The notes: generated by a model from the sequence alone, not told the origin. Positions 42,315 to 51,498 are shown, counted from the first letter of the stretch. The stretch is DNA of 64,000 nucleotides from Palsa-883 sp035696165 (GCA_035696165.1 DASRQX010000351.1:37166-101165); one strand, 5' to 3'. Made by a program: numbers and translations.

Positions 42315-43268
42315 ATGTTGGACGCCCAAGCCTGGATTCTGAGCGAAGCCTATGCCGGACTGCAAGCTCAGGCGATCGGCTTGGCCGAGGCTGCGGGTTT
42401 GCCCCATGAGGTTCGCACCTTGGCCCCCGGCGCGCCGTGGCGCTGGATTGCCCCTGGGCTATGGCCGGCGCCGCTGTCGGTGGTGCCGGACGCAGTGCGG
42501 GGCAAACTGCCCGCGGTGGCGATCGGGTGCGGCGGCAAGGGGGCTGCAGTGATCGCGGCGCTGCGCCGGCGTGGCGTTGCGGCGGTCCAGGTGCAGCATC
42601 CGCGGATGGATCCGCGTCGGTTCGACCTTGTCGTGGTCAACCGGCACGACGGTTTGACCGGACCCAACGTCTTGGTGACCCGCACCGCGCTGCATCGGGT
42701 GACCCCGGAGCGGTTGGTCGAGGCGGCCGCTACCTGGCGCGCCAGGGTCGCCGACCTGCCGCGGCCGTTGGTCGCGGTGCTGGTGGGCGGTTCCAACGGG
42801 CGGCATCGGCTGGACCAGCCGGTGGGTGAGGCGTTGGCCGACCAACTGGCCGAGATGATGCGACGCGACCATGTGGGGTTGATGCTGACGCCCTCGCGCC
42901 GGACGAACCCGGCTGTGGTGCGCGCTCTGCGGGAGCGGCTGGGGAAGCTGGGCGCCTGGATTTGGGACGGCGCGGGGGAGAATCCGTATTACGGCATGCT
43001 GGCGTTGGCCGAGGTTATTGTCGTTACGGAGGACAGCGTGTCCATGGTGTCCGAGGCGGTTGCCACCGCGGCGCCGGTGCTGCTGGCCGCGCTGCCGGGC
43101 CGGTCGCGCCGGATCGAGGTGTTCCACCGGGCTTTGCTGGACGAGGGCCGCGTCCGCCGGTTCGCCGGTCGCTGCGAGGTCTGGTCGACGGCGCCGCTGA
43201 ACGATACACCGCTCGCCGCGGCGGAGTTGCGCCGGCGGGTTCGCTTGCAGGTCGGGGAGCACGTGTAG
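42315..43268 (+). CDS. ELM1/GtrOC1-family putative glycosyltransferase
   Basis: A 317-residue DUF1022 protein, homologous to plant mitochondrial fission protein ELM1 and typical of alphaproteobacteria. It has the pattern AGLQAQAIGLAEAAGLPHEV (about 14-33), VQVQHPRMDPRRFDLVVVNRHD (about 98-119), VAVLVGGSNGRHRLD, MLTPSRRTNP and VVTEDSVSMVSEA, like the donor half of a GT-B glycosyltransferase. The bacterial role is not settled. I prefer ATG 42315; a TTG at 42261 inside the tandem repeat is possible. Confidence 0.85.
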   Translation: MLDAQAWILSEAYAGLQAQAIGLAEAAGLPHEVRTLAPGAPWRWIAPGLWPAPLSVVPDAVRGKLPAVAIGCGGKGAAVIAALRRRGVAAVQVQHPRMDPRRFDLVVVNRHDGLTGPNVLVTRTALHRVTPERLVEAAATWRARVADLPRPLVAVLVGGSNGRHRLDQPVGEALADQLAEMMRRDHVGLMLTPSRRTNPAVVRALRERLGKLGAWIWDGAGENPYYGMLALAEVIVVTEDSVSMVSEAVATAAPVLLAALPGRSRRIEVFHRALLDEGRVRRFAGRCEVWSTAPLNDTPLAAAELRRRVRLQVGEHV

Positions 43269-43385
43269 GTCGGGATGGATTGCACGGTGAAAGCGCGTCT
43301 GACCCGGAGCGGCCGGACACAGAAATGGCGGAAGGCGCTCCGCTTTTCCACCCTTCTCGCCATGCCAAGGCACTAGGATTGACGC

Positions 43386-45272
43386 ATGCTGCAGATTCAG
43401 ACTTTCGACCAACGCGCCGGCGGCAATGTTCTGTACAAGGCGCTGGCCCATCCTTTGGCGGCGGAAAAGATCGCCCGGCTGTATGCGCGGCTGCGCGAGG
43501 TCGCGCCGGTCGCTTTGTATGATCCGGATGGGATCGCCGAGGCGCTTCTCGCGCTCTACCCGGAGTTGCCTGGCCTGGCCGCGCTTTATGTGCACGATGT
43601 TCAGCAGGTGGGGCGGCTGCGGGATGGTTACACCGCCCAGGAACTGACCGCGCTGCCGGGCTCGGGCGCGCGTACTGTGCTGGTCGCCGCGTTCGACGCC
43701 GCCCGGATTGCCGCGCGGATCAAGCCGCTGCTGCCGCGGGGCGCCGCCGTGCTGACGCTGGATGAGGTCCGTCTGCCGGCGGAGCTGCTGACCAACCATA
43801 GCCGGTATCTGGATCGGCTGAACTTCGCGACCAACTTCGTGTTCTTTCGCGATGAGGACGGGCTGTCCACGCGGCTGGTCTCGGCCAACTACTGGGCGGG
43901 CTACGGCGCCGGGCCGATGCGGCTTTGGCTGCGCCTGTATGGCGCCGATGGCACTACACTCGCGACCTGGGAGCAGAAGCTGACTGCCGGGCCAGGCGGC
44001 TTTGCCATCGACAGCCGCGAGGTGCGGGCGCGTTTCGACCTGGCGCCTTTCACCGGCCAGTTGCTGGTGCACGCGATCGGTGTCAACGGCCACGACGTGG
44101 TGAAATACGCGCTGGACACCTATGCATCGGACAATGGCGCCAGCCTGTCCTGCACCCATGACGCGAACGCCTGGCCGTCCGATCGCTACGCAGGCCTGCC
44201 TGCCCCGTGCGACGATGAGCACGTGGTGCTGTGGCTGCAGAACAGCCATGCGACGCCGATCCCGCCGGGTGCGGTTGCGTTGGACCGCATGGGCGCCGAG
44301 CGTCCGGTGGCCCTGCCGCGGGCGGTCGGTCCCTTTGCGACGGTGGCGCTGGACGTCGCGACGCTGCTGCCCGATCTGCGCTGGCCCGCCCAGATCGAGC
44401 TGCGCGCCGGGCGCCATGTCGTCCGCCCGCGCTACGAGGTGACGCGCGCCGGCCGCACCCGCATTGCCCACGTGAACGTGGAGCGCGCCGACCTGAAGCC
44501 TGATCCGGGTATTCCGACCCTGCCCGAGAGCCTGGGTCGGGGCTATCTGCTGCCGTTCCCGGTGCTGCCACGCGAACGGTTCCGCAGCATCGTCCAGCCG
44601 ACGCCGATGGCGGAGACCCAGGCCGATCTGCCGCTGCGCCTGGATGTGTTCGACGAGACGGGGTGCAAGGTCGCGGAGCGCTTCCTCGGCCGGCTGCCAC
44701 GCGATCACGGCCTGGCGGTAGACCTGGGCGAGGTGACCGACGTTGCGGCCGGACATGCGGAGCTGGTCTACGATTTTCGCGATGGCGGTGGTGCGGACGG
44801 GTGGATGCATGCGCTGTTCCGCTACGAGGACCGCGTGTCGGGCCATGTCGCGGAGTCCAGTTTCGGCGCGCACATTTTCAATACGCTGATGACCTATCGG
44901 GACGAACCGCAATCGTATCATGGCGGGCCGCCCGGGTTGTCGACCACGCTGTTCCTGAAGTTGGGCGAGGGCGCGCGGCGGAGCTTTGCGGTGCTGATCT
45001 ATCCCGCGTCGGCGGCGTTCCATCCAAAATCGTCAACCGTGTTGCTGTTGCGCGACGCCGAGGGCAACCAGATCGCCGAGGTGCATGTCGGCATCGCCTG
45101 TTCGGGTTCGATGATGATCTGGCCTGACGCGGTGTTTGGCGGCGAGGCGCTGCAGCGGGCCGGCGCACATGGCTACGTGCTGGTGCGCGATCCGACCTGC
45201 CGGCTGTTCGGGTACCACGGACTGATGGATGACCGCGGGGGGTTCTCCTTGGATCACATGTTCGGGTTCTAG
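43386..45272 (+). CDS. Large uncharacterised protein, 628 residues
   Basis: I do not recognise this protein. The first 140 residues look alpha/beta (LYVHDVQQVGRLRDGY, RTVLVAAFDAARIAARI), ending LNFATNFVFFRDEDGLSTRL. The remainder is rich in beta strands with repeated immunoglobulin- or jelly-roll-like segments (YWAGYGAGPMRLWLRLYGAD, VTRAGRTRIAHVNVERADL, GGPPGLSTTLFLKLGEGARR). It ends CRLFGYHGLMDDRGGFSLDH. There is no signal peptide or membrane segment. It follows the ELM1-like gene by 117 bases on the same strand. Composition matches the host, so it is probably native and real. Confidence 0.8.
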   Translation: MLQIQTFDQRAGGNVLYKALAHPLAAEKIARLYARLREVAPVALYDPDGIAEALLALYPELPGLAALYVHDVQQVGRLRDGYTAQELTALPGSGARTVLVAAFDAARIAARIKPLLPRGAAVLTLDEVRLPAELLTNHSRYLDRLNFATNFVFFRDEDGLSTRLVSANYWAGYGAGPMRLWLRLYGADGTTLATWEQKLTAGPGGFAIDSREVRARFDLAPFTGQLLVHAIGVNGHDVVKYALDTYASDNGASLSCTHDANAWPSDRYAGLPAPCDDEHVVLWLQNSHATPIPPGAVALDRMGAERPVALPRAVGPFATVALDVATLLPDLRWPAQIELRAGRHVVRPRYEVTRAGRTRIAHVNVERADLKPDPGIPTLPESLGRGYLLPFPVLPRERFRSIVQPTPMAETQADLPLRLDVFDETGCKVAERFLGRLPRDHGLAVDLGEVTDVAAGHAELVYDFRDGGGADGWMHALFRYEDRVSGHVAESSFGAHIFNTLMTYRDEPQSYHGGPPGLSTTLFLKLGEGARRSFAVLIYPASAAFHPKSSTVLLLRDAEGNQIAEVHVGIACSGSMMIWPDAVFGGEALQRAGAHGYVLVRDPTCRLFGYHGLMDDRGGFSLDHMFGF

Positions 45273-45386
45273 AACGGGGTCAGTTTTATTGTGGCTCGGT
45301 AACTTTCGTCATGTGCTGGCTTGGGCCGCGAAGAGCAGGCCGTGGTCGTGGAGCGTTTTTGCTACGCGGGTTGGGGTGGTGGCGCG

Positions 45387-45438
45387 ACCCTCACCCTCGT
45401 CGCTTCGCGCCTTAACCTCTCCCGCAAGCGGGAGAGGT
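45387..45438 (+). repeat. REP-B palindromic repeat, copy 2
   Basis: CCCTCACCCTCGTCGCTTCG then CGCCTTAACCTCTCCCGCAA GCGGGAGAGGT. The CCTCTCCCGC/GCGGGAGAGG arms form a perfect 10-base hairpin with a short loop. It follows the uncharacterised gene ending at 45272. Confidence 0.8.
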
Positions 45439-45727
45439 GTGCGTTGTGTTTAGGGGCGGTTCGCGATGCTCGCCGGAATCTGTGCCCTGCCGCATGCCAG
45501 CAAGCAGGGATCACCACAGAGATACGGAGGCACGGAGCAGAAACGCCAAGTGGTCGGCTTGATGTTCTTCTTCGGGTCTAAGTGCCCCGCGGTGATTTGC
45601 TATTGCGAATAGTTATCGGAGATACGAATTTCTCCGAGCGAATGGTATACTAGCGGGCGAAGAGATTGACCCACTTGCGGTGTCCGCCGTCGTGCCTGCG
45701 CATCTGCGACCTGGCTTTAGTTGCGGC

Positions 45728-45767
45728 GAAGAAAGTCGTGCATGCCGGCCTGCGCCGGCATGACGGG
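45728..45767 (+). repeat. REP-A palindromic repeat, copy 6
   Basis: GAAGAAAGTCGTGCATGCCG GCCTGCGCCGGCATGACGGG matches the family. A second half core (CACCGGCATGACGG) follows at 45774-45787, suggesting a partial internal duplication. It is downstream of the SnoaL-like gene (minus strand). Confidence 0.75.
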
Positions 45768-45832
45768 GAGCTGCACCGGCATGACGGAGGGGGGCCGCAC
45801 ACGACCTGCGGGCGGGAAAACCATCCGCCCGG

Positions 45833-46324
45833 TCAGCTCTTGAGTTGCGCGAGTGTGCCGGCGATGTCGCCCATGCCCCAATGTTCCACTATCAGCCCAT
45901 CGCGCAGCTTGAAGATGTCGCAGGATGAGAAGCGCAGGTGCCTGCCGGTGGGCGCGACGCCAAAATATGGACCTCGGTGCGTGCCTTCGTAGACGAAGCT
46001 GGCGGCTACCATGTCGTCGGCGGCAACCGTCGCCTCGATTGTGACGGTCAGGTCGGGCAGTCCGGTCAGCCGTGCGGTGAAGAACGCGACGGTGGCTTGT
46101 TTCGGTGTCATACCAGGTTGCGGCGGCGGGGCGGCGGCGCTGAACTGGTGCTGTTGGTAGTCCGTGGCGAACAGGGCAGCGAACGCCGTGATGTCGTGGG
46201 CGCTGAGCGTGGCGGCGAATTGCTCGGCGGCGCGGCGGGCAGGTGAGGCGGTCTGCGCGATCGCGGGTGCGGCGAGGGCGATGAATATTGCAGCGGTGGT
46301 CTTGGGAATGTCGCGGCGTTGCAT
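45833..46324 (-). CDS. Exported SnoaL-like (NTF2-fold) protein
   Basis: A 163-residue protein with a signal peptide (MQRRDIPKTTAAIFIALAAPAIAQ) followed by a SnoaL-like/ester-cyclase domain: AAEQFAATLSAHDITAFAAL, YQQHQFSA and the end IFKLRDGLIVEHWGMGD (about 137-153). Family members include polyketide cyclases and many small-molecule-binding proteins of unknown role. Periplasmic location is inferred from the signal. ATG 46324 is chosen because it begins the signal peptide. Confidence 0.82.
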   Translation of the reverse strand: MQRRDIPKTTAAIFIALAAPAIAQTASPARRAAEQFAATLSAHDITAFAALFATDYQQHQFSAAAPPPQPGMTPKQATVAFFTARLTGLPDLTVTIEATVAADDMVAASFVYEGTHRGPYFGVAPTGRHLRFSSCDIFKLRDGLIVEHWGMGDIAGTLAQLKS

Positions 46325-46757
46325 TTTGGGTGCTCCGGGTTGGCGATTTGGTGAAGGGTGCGTCGGCATTATCATGGCTCGAACATGCGGCCACCTGGAT
46401 CGTACCTAGCGTTCTGGGGGTGATCCATGCATCGGACGCCCTGCTTCCAAACCCTTGGCCCCGACCCCTCGCCCGAACCCCTCCCCCCAACCTTGGTCCG
46501 CTTTGCGGCCCAAGCCCTCAAGGGGAGGGGGAGAAGACGGTTGTGGTTTTGCATTGTTGGCCCGCTGTTGACACTCCGCGCGGCGCGCGGGACGATTGCG
46601 TGGAATATAAAGCGCGGCTCGCGTCGCACCTCGTCCGTCAGCGGTCGAGCGAGGTCTAACGATGCGAGTGCTTCCGACGATCGGGACGCGCCGGCGAGAT
46701 ACCGCTGTGATGGAGACCTTAACCCCGGATCCTGATTGCCCTTACGGAGAGCGCACA
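46325..46757. other. Intergenic region with REP-C
   Basis: About 430 bases between divergent genes. It contains a REP-C palindrome (46479-46536). The frame upstream of the gene at 46758 is open to 46662 but not protein-like. A plausible promoter zone lies at 46540-46620 (GGTTTTGCATTGTTGG, GGAATATAAAGCGC). Confidence 0.5.
46479..46536 (+). repeat. REP-C palindromic repeat, copy 3
   Basis: CCCCTCCCCCCAACCTTGGT CCGCTTTGCGGCCCAAGCCC TCAAGGGGAGGGGGAGAAG. The CCCCTCCCC/GGGGAGGGG arms flank an inner GGTCCGCTTTGCGGCC hairpin. The same arrangement is repeated almost exactly at 57.89 kb. Confidence 0.8.
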
Positions 46758-48215
46758 ATGCCGACACCTGTCCGATACGCCGAGGCCATCGAACCACTGG
46801 TTCAGTTCATCGAGGAAACGCCCCGAGATGAGATCCTGGATCGCACCTTGGAGAAACTGCGGGCCGGGGTGCCGATCAGGACCATGCTGACGGCGTCAGC
46901 GCTGGCGGTGACGCGTTCTTCCGACATTCCGCCGGGGCATCACGGCGGGCCGCTGCATCCGCTGGCAGGCCTGTATGCGATATCGAAGTTGTCCGAGCGC
47001 ATGGAGGGTGAGGATCGTTTCCTGCCCGTGATGCAGCACGTGGCGCTGGCGAACAAGCATATCCACGACCCGGTGACCGCGCCGTACAATTTGCTGGAGT
47101 TCGAGGCACTGGACGCCGGTGGGGTCGAGGCGACCAAGGAGGCCTTCCTCAAGGCGGCCAGTCGCGGTGAGAGCAACAAGGCGGACCATCTGTTTCAATG
47201 GCTGTGGCAGAATGTTCCGCCGATGGAAGCATTCGATCTGCTGATGACGGTGGCCATTCCCAAGAATGCCCTGGATGATCATTACTTCCTGTTCCCGGGC
47301 TACCTCTGGCGCGGGCTGGAGCTGATCGGGGCGGAGCATCTGCCGCTGCTGATGCGCCCGGCCGTGCGTTACGTGGCGCGCTTCCCCACGCAACGGTCCA
47401 TTCCGGATGTCGATGCGCTGATCGAGAAGTATCAGCTTTCGGCCCGCGTGATGCGCCAGCGCAGTGGCGAGGATGAGACAGCGGTGATCGGCGAGGTGGG
47501 GGAAGCCATCGGCCGGTGTGACGCCTATAGCGAAATCCCCGAACTGCTGGCCAAGGCGCTGGCGGGTGGGCTGTCGTTGGAAGGCGCGGGCGAAGCACTG
47601 TCCATCGGGGCGGCCGGGCTGTTCTTGCGTTCGCAGACCGGGAATCCGATGGATGTCCATCTGCACACGAGCGCCAATCTGCGGCGTTTCCTGCTGCGGC
47701 TGGATGGGCTGAGCCCGCGGAACAAGCTGCTGGTGCTGCTGCTGTGGCATACCGGGCCGGAGGTGCGGTCCACGCAGTATCGGATGGAGCCGGCGCCGCA
47801 GCCGGATATGGCGGCGGTCGAGGCGTTGGCGCACCGGTCGCAGGAGGAGTTGCTTGAGGCAATCACCCAGAGCATCTATCACCAGCCGCCGACCGATTGG
47901 TCCACCGTTACCAACCTGGGCAAGATGATCGCGGTGCCGGAAGTCAAGGGGACGGTGAACCTCGCGCAGCAATACGTGAACCTGCGGTATGATGCCGAGG
48001 TGCTGATGCAGCGGCTTGGGGAGATCGTCTGCCACGACAGCTTCACCGAGATGCATGCGTTCAAGCATCATCAGGCGATTGTTGAAGAGTTTTATGCCAC
48101 TCGGGAGCCTTGGAGGTGGATGCATCTGGTTTCGGGGTGCCAGGCGGCGGCGATTTCGTTTGGGAAGAACATGGAGATTTATGAGGGGGCGTTGGAGTTG
48201 CTGCATGCTGCTTAA
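46758..48215 (+). CDS. Uncharacterised helical protein, 485 residues
   Basis: I do not recognise a named family. The product is soluble, mostly helical and His-rich at fixed places: SSDIPPGHHGGPLHPLAGLY (about 54-73), MQHVALANKHIHDP (about 91-104), DDHYFLFPGYLWRG (about 174-187), HDSFTEMHAFKHHQAIVEE (about 428-446) and WRWMHLVSGCQAA. Clustered HH, H-x3-H and E-x2-H patterns suggest a metal site, possibly di-iron or non-haem iron; that is inference. ATG 46758 has CGGAGAG upstream. It converges with the PaoC-type gene. Confidence 0.78.
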   Translation: MPTPVRYAEAIEPLVQFIEETPRDEILDRTLEKLRAGVPIRTMLTASALAVTRSSDIPPGHHGGPLHPLAGLYAISKLSERMEGEDRFLPVMQHVALANKHIHDPVTAPYNLLEFEALDAGGVEATKEAFLKAASRGESNKADHLFQWLWQNVPPMEAFDLLMTVAIPKNALDDHYFLFPGYLWRGLELIGAEHLPLLMRPAVRYVARFPTQRSIPDVDALIEKYQLSARVMRQRSGEDETAVIGEVGEAIGRCDAYSEIPELLAKALAGGLSLEGAGEALSIGAAGLFLRSQTGNPMDVHLHTSANLRRFLLRLDGLSPRNKLLVLLLWHTGPEVRSTQYRMEPAPQPDMAAVEALAHRSQEELLEAITQSIYHQPPTDWSTVTNLGKMIAVPEVKGTVNLAQQYVNLRYDAEVLMQRLGEIVCHDSFTEMHAFKHHQAIVEEFYATREPWRWMHLVSGCQAAAISFGKNMEIYEGALELLHAA

Positions 48216-48225
48216 GCGCTGAGGG

Positions 48226-48280
48226 GCCCTCACCCTCGGCGCTTTGCGCCTTAACCTCTCCCGCAAGGGCGGGAGAGGTT
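48226..48280 (+). repeat. REP-B palindromic repeat, copy 3
   Basis: CCCTCACCCTCGGCGCTTTG CGCCTTAACCTCTCCCGCAA GGGCGGGAGAGGTT has two hairpins: GGCGCTTTGCGCC and AACCTCTCCCGC/GCGGGAGAGGTT. It separates two convergent genes (ends 48215 and 48291), where it could stop transcription from both sides. Confidence 0.85.
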
Positions 48281-48290
48281 AAGAGGGGGG

Positions 48291-50504
48291 TTAGGCTTGT
48301 GCTGGTAGTGCGGACAGCACTTTGTCTAGCGTGATCGGGTATTCCCGTACGCGGGCGCCGCAGGCGTTGTGGATGGCGTTGGCTAGTGACGCGCCGGCGC
48401 CACAGATGCCTAGCTCGCCGATGCCCTTGCTTTTCAGCGGATTGGATTTGGTGTCGAGCTCGGGCAGGAAGATTGCGTCGACCTCGGGCACATCGGCGTG
48501 CACCGGTACGTGGTATTCCGCCAGATCGTGGTTCGCGAAGCCACCGAAGCGCGGGTCGAGATCCAGGGCCTCGTGCAACGCCGCGCCGACGCCGAAGATC
48601 ATGCCGCCGATCGCCTGCGAGCGCGCGGTCTTGGCGTTCAGAATGCGCCCGGCAGTGAAAACGCCCAGCATGCGGCGCAGGCGGATCTCGCCGGTGTCCA
48701 TGTCGACGCCGACCTCGGCGAAGTGCGCGCCGTAGGATTGTTGCGAGAAGTCCTTGAGCGTCCGGCCGGGCACGATCGAGCCGTTGGCTTCGATGCCGGT
48801 GCCGGTGCCGACCAGGCTGGTCAGTGATTTGGATTGACCGTTGGCCTCGATGCGGCCGTTCGTGAAACTGGCGGCGTCGGGGTCCATCCCGGCGGCGCGT
48901 GCGAGTTTTTCGCGTAACGATGTGCAGGCGTCGAACAGTGCGGACCCGGAACTGGCCGCGCCGAAGGACCCGCCGGAGCCTGCGGCAAACGGCAGGTCGG
49001 TGTCGCCCAGCTCGACGCGGATTTGCGCCGGTGGCAGGCCGAGCATCTCCGCGGCGATCTGGGTGAGGATGGTGTAGGTGCCGGTGCCGATGTCGGTCAT
49101 CGCCATGCGCACGGTGGCGATCCCGTCGGGTCCCAGGCGCACATTGGCGTTCGAGCGTTGCAGTGGGTTGCCGCGCGTGGCGGCGGCTACACCCATACCG
49201 ACCAGCCAGCGTCCGTCGCTGACCTGGGCGGGCTTTGGGTTGCGTTTGTCCCAGCCGAAGCGTCGGGCGCCCTCCTGAAGACAGGCGATCAGGTGGCGGC
49301 TGGAATATGGCACGTGCCGCTCGGGGTCTTCGGTTGGTTCGTTGCGCACGCGTAGCTCGATCGGGTCGAGGGCGAGTTGTTCGGCGAGTTCGTCCATCGC
49401 GCATTCCAATGCCAGCAGGCCGACTGCCTCGCCCGGGGCGCGCATTGATGCCGCGACGGGGATGTCCAACGGGACGAGCTTGTGTCGGGTGAGGCGGTTG
49501 GCGCCGGCATAGAGCGTGCGCGTCTGGACCGCGGCTCCCTCGAAGTCCGGTTCGGTCCGCAGGTTGCCGGAGACGACATCATGGCCGATCGCGAGGATGT
49601 GGCCGTCCTGGTCGGTGCCCAGGCGGATGCGCTGGATGGTGTCCGAGCGGTGCGTCGTGACGGCGAATACCTGGGGGCGGGTGAGCGCCGTCTTGACCGG
49701 GCGCTGGAGTTCCCGCGCGGCGATGGCGGCGAGGATGGCATCGGCCTCCACCGCCAGCTTGGCGCCGAAACCGCCGCCCAGGTACGGGCATATCAGCCGC
49801 ACGTTCTCGGGTGCGATTTTCAGCGTGCGGGCGACCGCGCTCTGGCCGCGATTCAGCATCTGGTTCGCGGTGTGCAGGGTGAGTTTTTCCCCGTCCCACA
49901 TGGCCAGCGTGGCATGCGGCTCCATCATGGCGTGGCTCTGCATGGGCGTGGTGTAGGTCACGTCGAGCTTTACGGGCGCCGCGGCGAACGCCGTCGCGAA
50001 ATCGCCGATGGCGCTGTCGGGTGGCGTGTTGCCGGCCTGGGGCGTCTGCGCCTGGGCCAGGCTGCCACGCAGCGTGTAGTCCCCGGAGGCGCGGTCGTAG
50101 GCTACGCGGACGAGGTAGGCGGCGGCTCGGGCCTGCTCGAACGTTTCGGCTACGACGAAGGCGACCGGCTGGCCGTGGTAGGAGATTTCGGGGCTGGTGA
50201 GGACCGGGTGGGCCTCCGGGTGGGTGCCGGTGCCCTGCTCGGGCGCGTTGCGATGGGTCAGCACCAGATGCACGCCGGGCGCCTGCTCGGCCGCCCGCGT
50301 GTCGATGAAAGTGATGCGGCCCTTGGCGATTGCGGCCTGGACGACGTAGCCGTACGCCGTGGCCGGGCCTTGCGCCATTTCATAGGCGTAGCGGGCGCCG
50401 CCGGTGACCTTCAACGGTCCGTCCACTCGATCGAGCGGCTTGCCGACCGGGCCTTGGGCTTCGGTATCGAGCGTGTTCGTCCCGATCGGTGTGTTCATGT
50501 CCAT
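48291..50504 (-). CDS. paoC: Aldehyde oxidoreductase, molybdenum-binding subunit (PaoC/YagR type)
   Basis: A 737-residue xanthine-dehydrogenase-family catalytic subunit that binds the molybdenum cofactor. Seen are GKPLDRVDGPLKVTGGARYAYE (about 21-42), the cofactor region CPYLGGGFGAK (about 242-252), the substrate-loop APGEAVG with Arg (about 356-362), and the C-terminal catalytic Glu context KGIGELGICGAGASLANAI. ATG 50504 follows GAAGGA. It is third in an A-B-C operon. It likely oxidises aldehydes with small and FAD subunits in the periplasm. Confidence 0.9.
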   Translation of the reverse strand: MDMNTPIGTNTLDTEAQGPVGKPLDRVDGPLKVTGGARYAYEMAQGPATAYGYVVQAAIAKGRITFIDTRAAEQAPGVHLVLTHRNAPEQGTGTHPEAHPVLTSPEISYHGQPVAFVVAETFEQARAAAYLVRVAYDRASGDYTLRGSLAQAQTPQAGNTPPDSAIGDFATAFAAAPVKLDVTYTTPMQSHAMMEPHATLAMWDGEKLTLHTANQMLNRGQSAVARTLKIAPENVRLICPYLGGGFGAKLAVEADAILAAIAARELQRPVKTALTRPQVFAVTTHRSDTIQRIRLGTDQDGHILAIGHDVVSGNLRTEPDFEGAAVQTRTLYAGANRLTRHKLVPLDIPVAASMRAPGEAVGLLALECAMDELAEQLALDPIELRVRNEPTEDPERHVPYSSRHLIACLQEGARRFGWDKRNPKPAQVSDGRWLVGMGVAAATRGNPLQRSNANVRLGPDGIATVRMAMTDIGTGTYTILTQIAAEMLGLPPAQIRVELGDTDLPFAAGSGGSFGAASSGSALFDACTSLREKLARAAGMDPDAASFTNGRIEANGQSKSLTSLVGTGTGIEANGSIVPGRTLKDFSQQSYGAHFAEVGVDMDTGEIRLRRMLGVFTAGRILNAKTARSQAIGGMIFGVGAALHEALDLDPRFGGFANHDLAEYHVPVHADVPEVDAIFLPELDTKSNPLKSKGIGELGICGAGASLANAIHNACGARVREYPITLDKVLSALPAQA

Positions 50505-50517
50505 TGGGTGCGTTCCT

Positions 50518-51498
50518 TCAGGCCCGGGTCGCTTGCGCAAGCACGGCGTGCAAGGTGCGGCGTGCCAGCGGGATCTTGAAATCGTTGCCGCCATGGGCGC
50601 GTGCGCCGTCCAGCGCGGCGGTCGCGGCGGTGTTGAAGGCGGCGGCGTCGGGGGTTGCGCCGGCCAGGCGTTCCTCGGCGGCCGGTGTGCGCCAGGGCTT
50701 GGGTGCCAGGCCGCCGAACGCGAGCCGAGCGGAGCGGATGCGCCCGCCGACCATGTCGATGATCGCGGCGACGGAGACCAGGGCGAAAGCGTAGGAGGCT
50801 CGGTCGCGTACCTTGCGGTAGATCTGCACGCCGGGCGGCGGTGGGGGGAGCGTGACCGCCGTGATGATCTCGCCGGGTTGCAGGGCGCTCTCGATCTGCG
50901 GCGTCTGGCCGGGCAGGCGATGGAAGTCGGCGATCGGGATGCTGCGGGTGTTGCCGGCGGGGTCGGTCGTTTCGACCGTGGCGTCGAGCGCTCGCATGGC
51001 GACGGCCATGTCGGATGGGTTGGTGGCGATGCACTGCTCGCTGGCGCCTAGGATGGCGTGCATACGGTTGAAGCCGCCCAGCGCCGCGCAGCCGGAGCCG
51101 GGGCTGCGCTTGTTGCACGGCATCGTTATGTCGTAGAAATAACTACAGCGGGTGCGTTGCAGGAGGTTGCCGCCGGTGGTGGCCTTGTTGCGCAACTGCG
51201 GGCTGGCGCCGGCCAGCAGGGCCCGGCTCAACACGCCGTAATGCTGGCGCACTCGGTTGTCGGCCGCGAGGTCGCTGTTGCGCACCATCGCGCCAATGCG
51301 CAGGCCGCCGTCTCGGGTGTTCTCGATGTTGTCGAGGCCGAGCCGGTTGATGTCGATCAGTTGGCTTGGTGTTTCCACCTGCAGCTTCATCAGGTCGAGC
51401 AGGTTCGTTCCGCCTGCGATGATTTTGGCGCCGGGTCGGGCGGCGTCGCCGGCGGCTTGGGTGAGCGAACCGGGGCGGTGGAATGTGAAGGGTCTCAT
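50518..51498 (-). CDS. paoB: Aldehyde oxidoreductase, FAD subunit (PaoB/YagS type)
   Basis: A 326-residue FAD-binding subunit of a xanthine-dehydrogenase-family enzyme. It has the flavin motif AKIIAGGTNLLDLMKLQVE (about 24-42), ATTGGNLLQRTRCSYF (about 106-121) and the cysteine-bearing YDITMPCNKRSPGSGCAALGG, the site of the extra [4Fe-4S] cluster found in PaoB-type subunits. It couples to both neighbours: start overlaps the PaoA stop (ATGA), and its stop is 13 bases before paoC. Confidence 0.92.
   Translation of the reverse strand: MRPFTFHRPGSLTQAAGDAARPGAKIIAGGTNLLDLMKLQVETPSQLIDINRLGLDNIENTRDGGLRIGAMVRNSDLAADNRVRQHYGVLSRALLAGASPQLRNKATTGGNLLQRTRCSYFYDITMPCNKRSPGSGCAALGGFNRMHAILGASEQCIATNPSDMAVAMRALDATVETTDPAGNTRSIPIADFHRLPGQTPQIESALQPGEIITAVTLPPPPPGVQIYRKVRDRASYAFALVSVAAIIDMVGGRIRSARLAFGGLAPKPWRTPAAEERLAGATPDAAAFNTAATAALDGARAHGGNDFKIPLARRTLHAVLAQATRA

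Larger units (their letters stand above)
45273..45832. other. Repeat-rich intergenic region
   Basis: About 560 bases between convergent genes, with no supported gene. It holds a REP-B copy (45387-45438), a CACAGAGATACGGAGGCACG motif at 45513-45532 of the type often seen in intergenic repeats, an AT-richer patch (45590-45660), and a REP-A copy (45728-45767) with a partial second core just after it. It reads as a graveyard of small repeats. Confidence 0.6.

Noticed and set aside
42459..45023. An 854-codon open frame on the minus strand
   Set aside because: It runs antisense to the ELM1-like gene and the 628-residue gene, whose plus-strand products have protein-like composition. The antisense product is mostly Gln/Arg/Pro.
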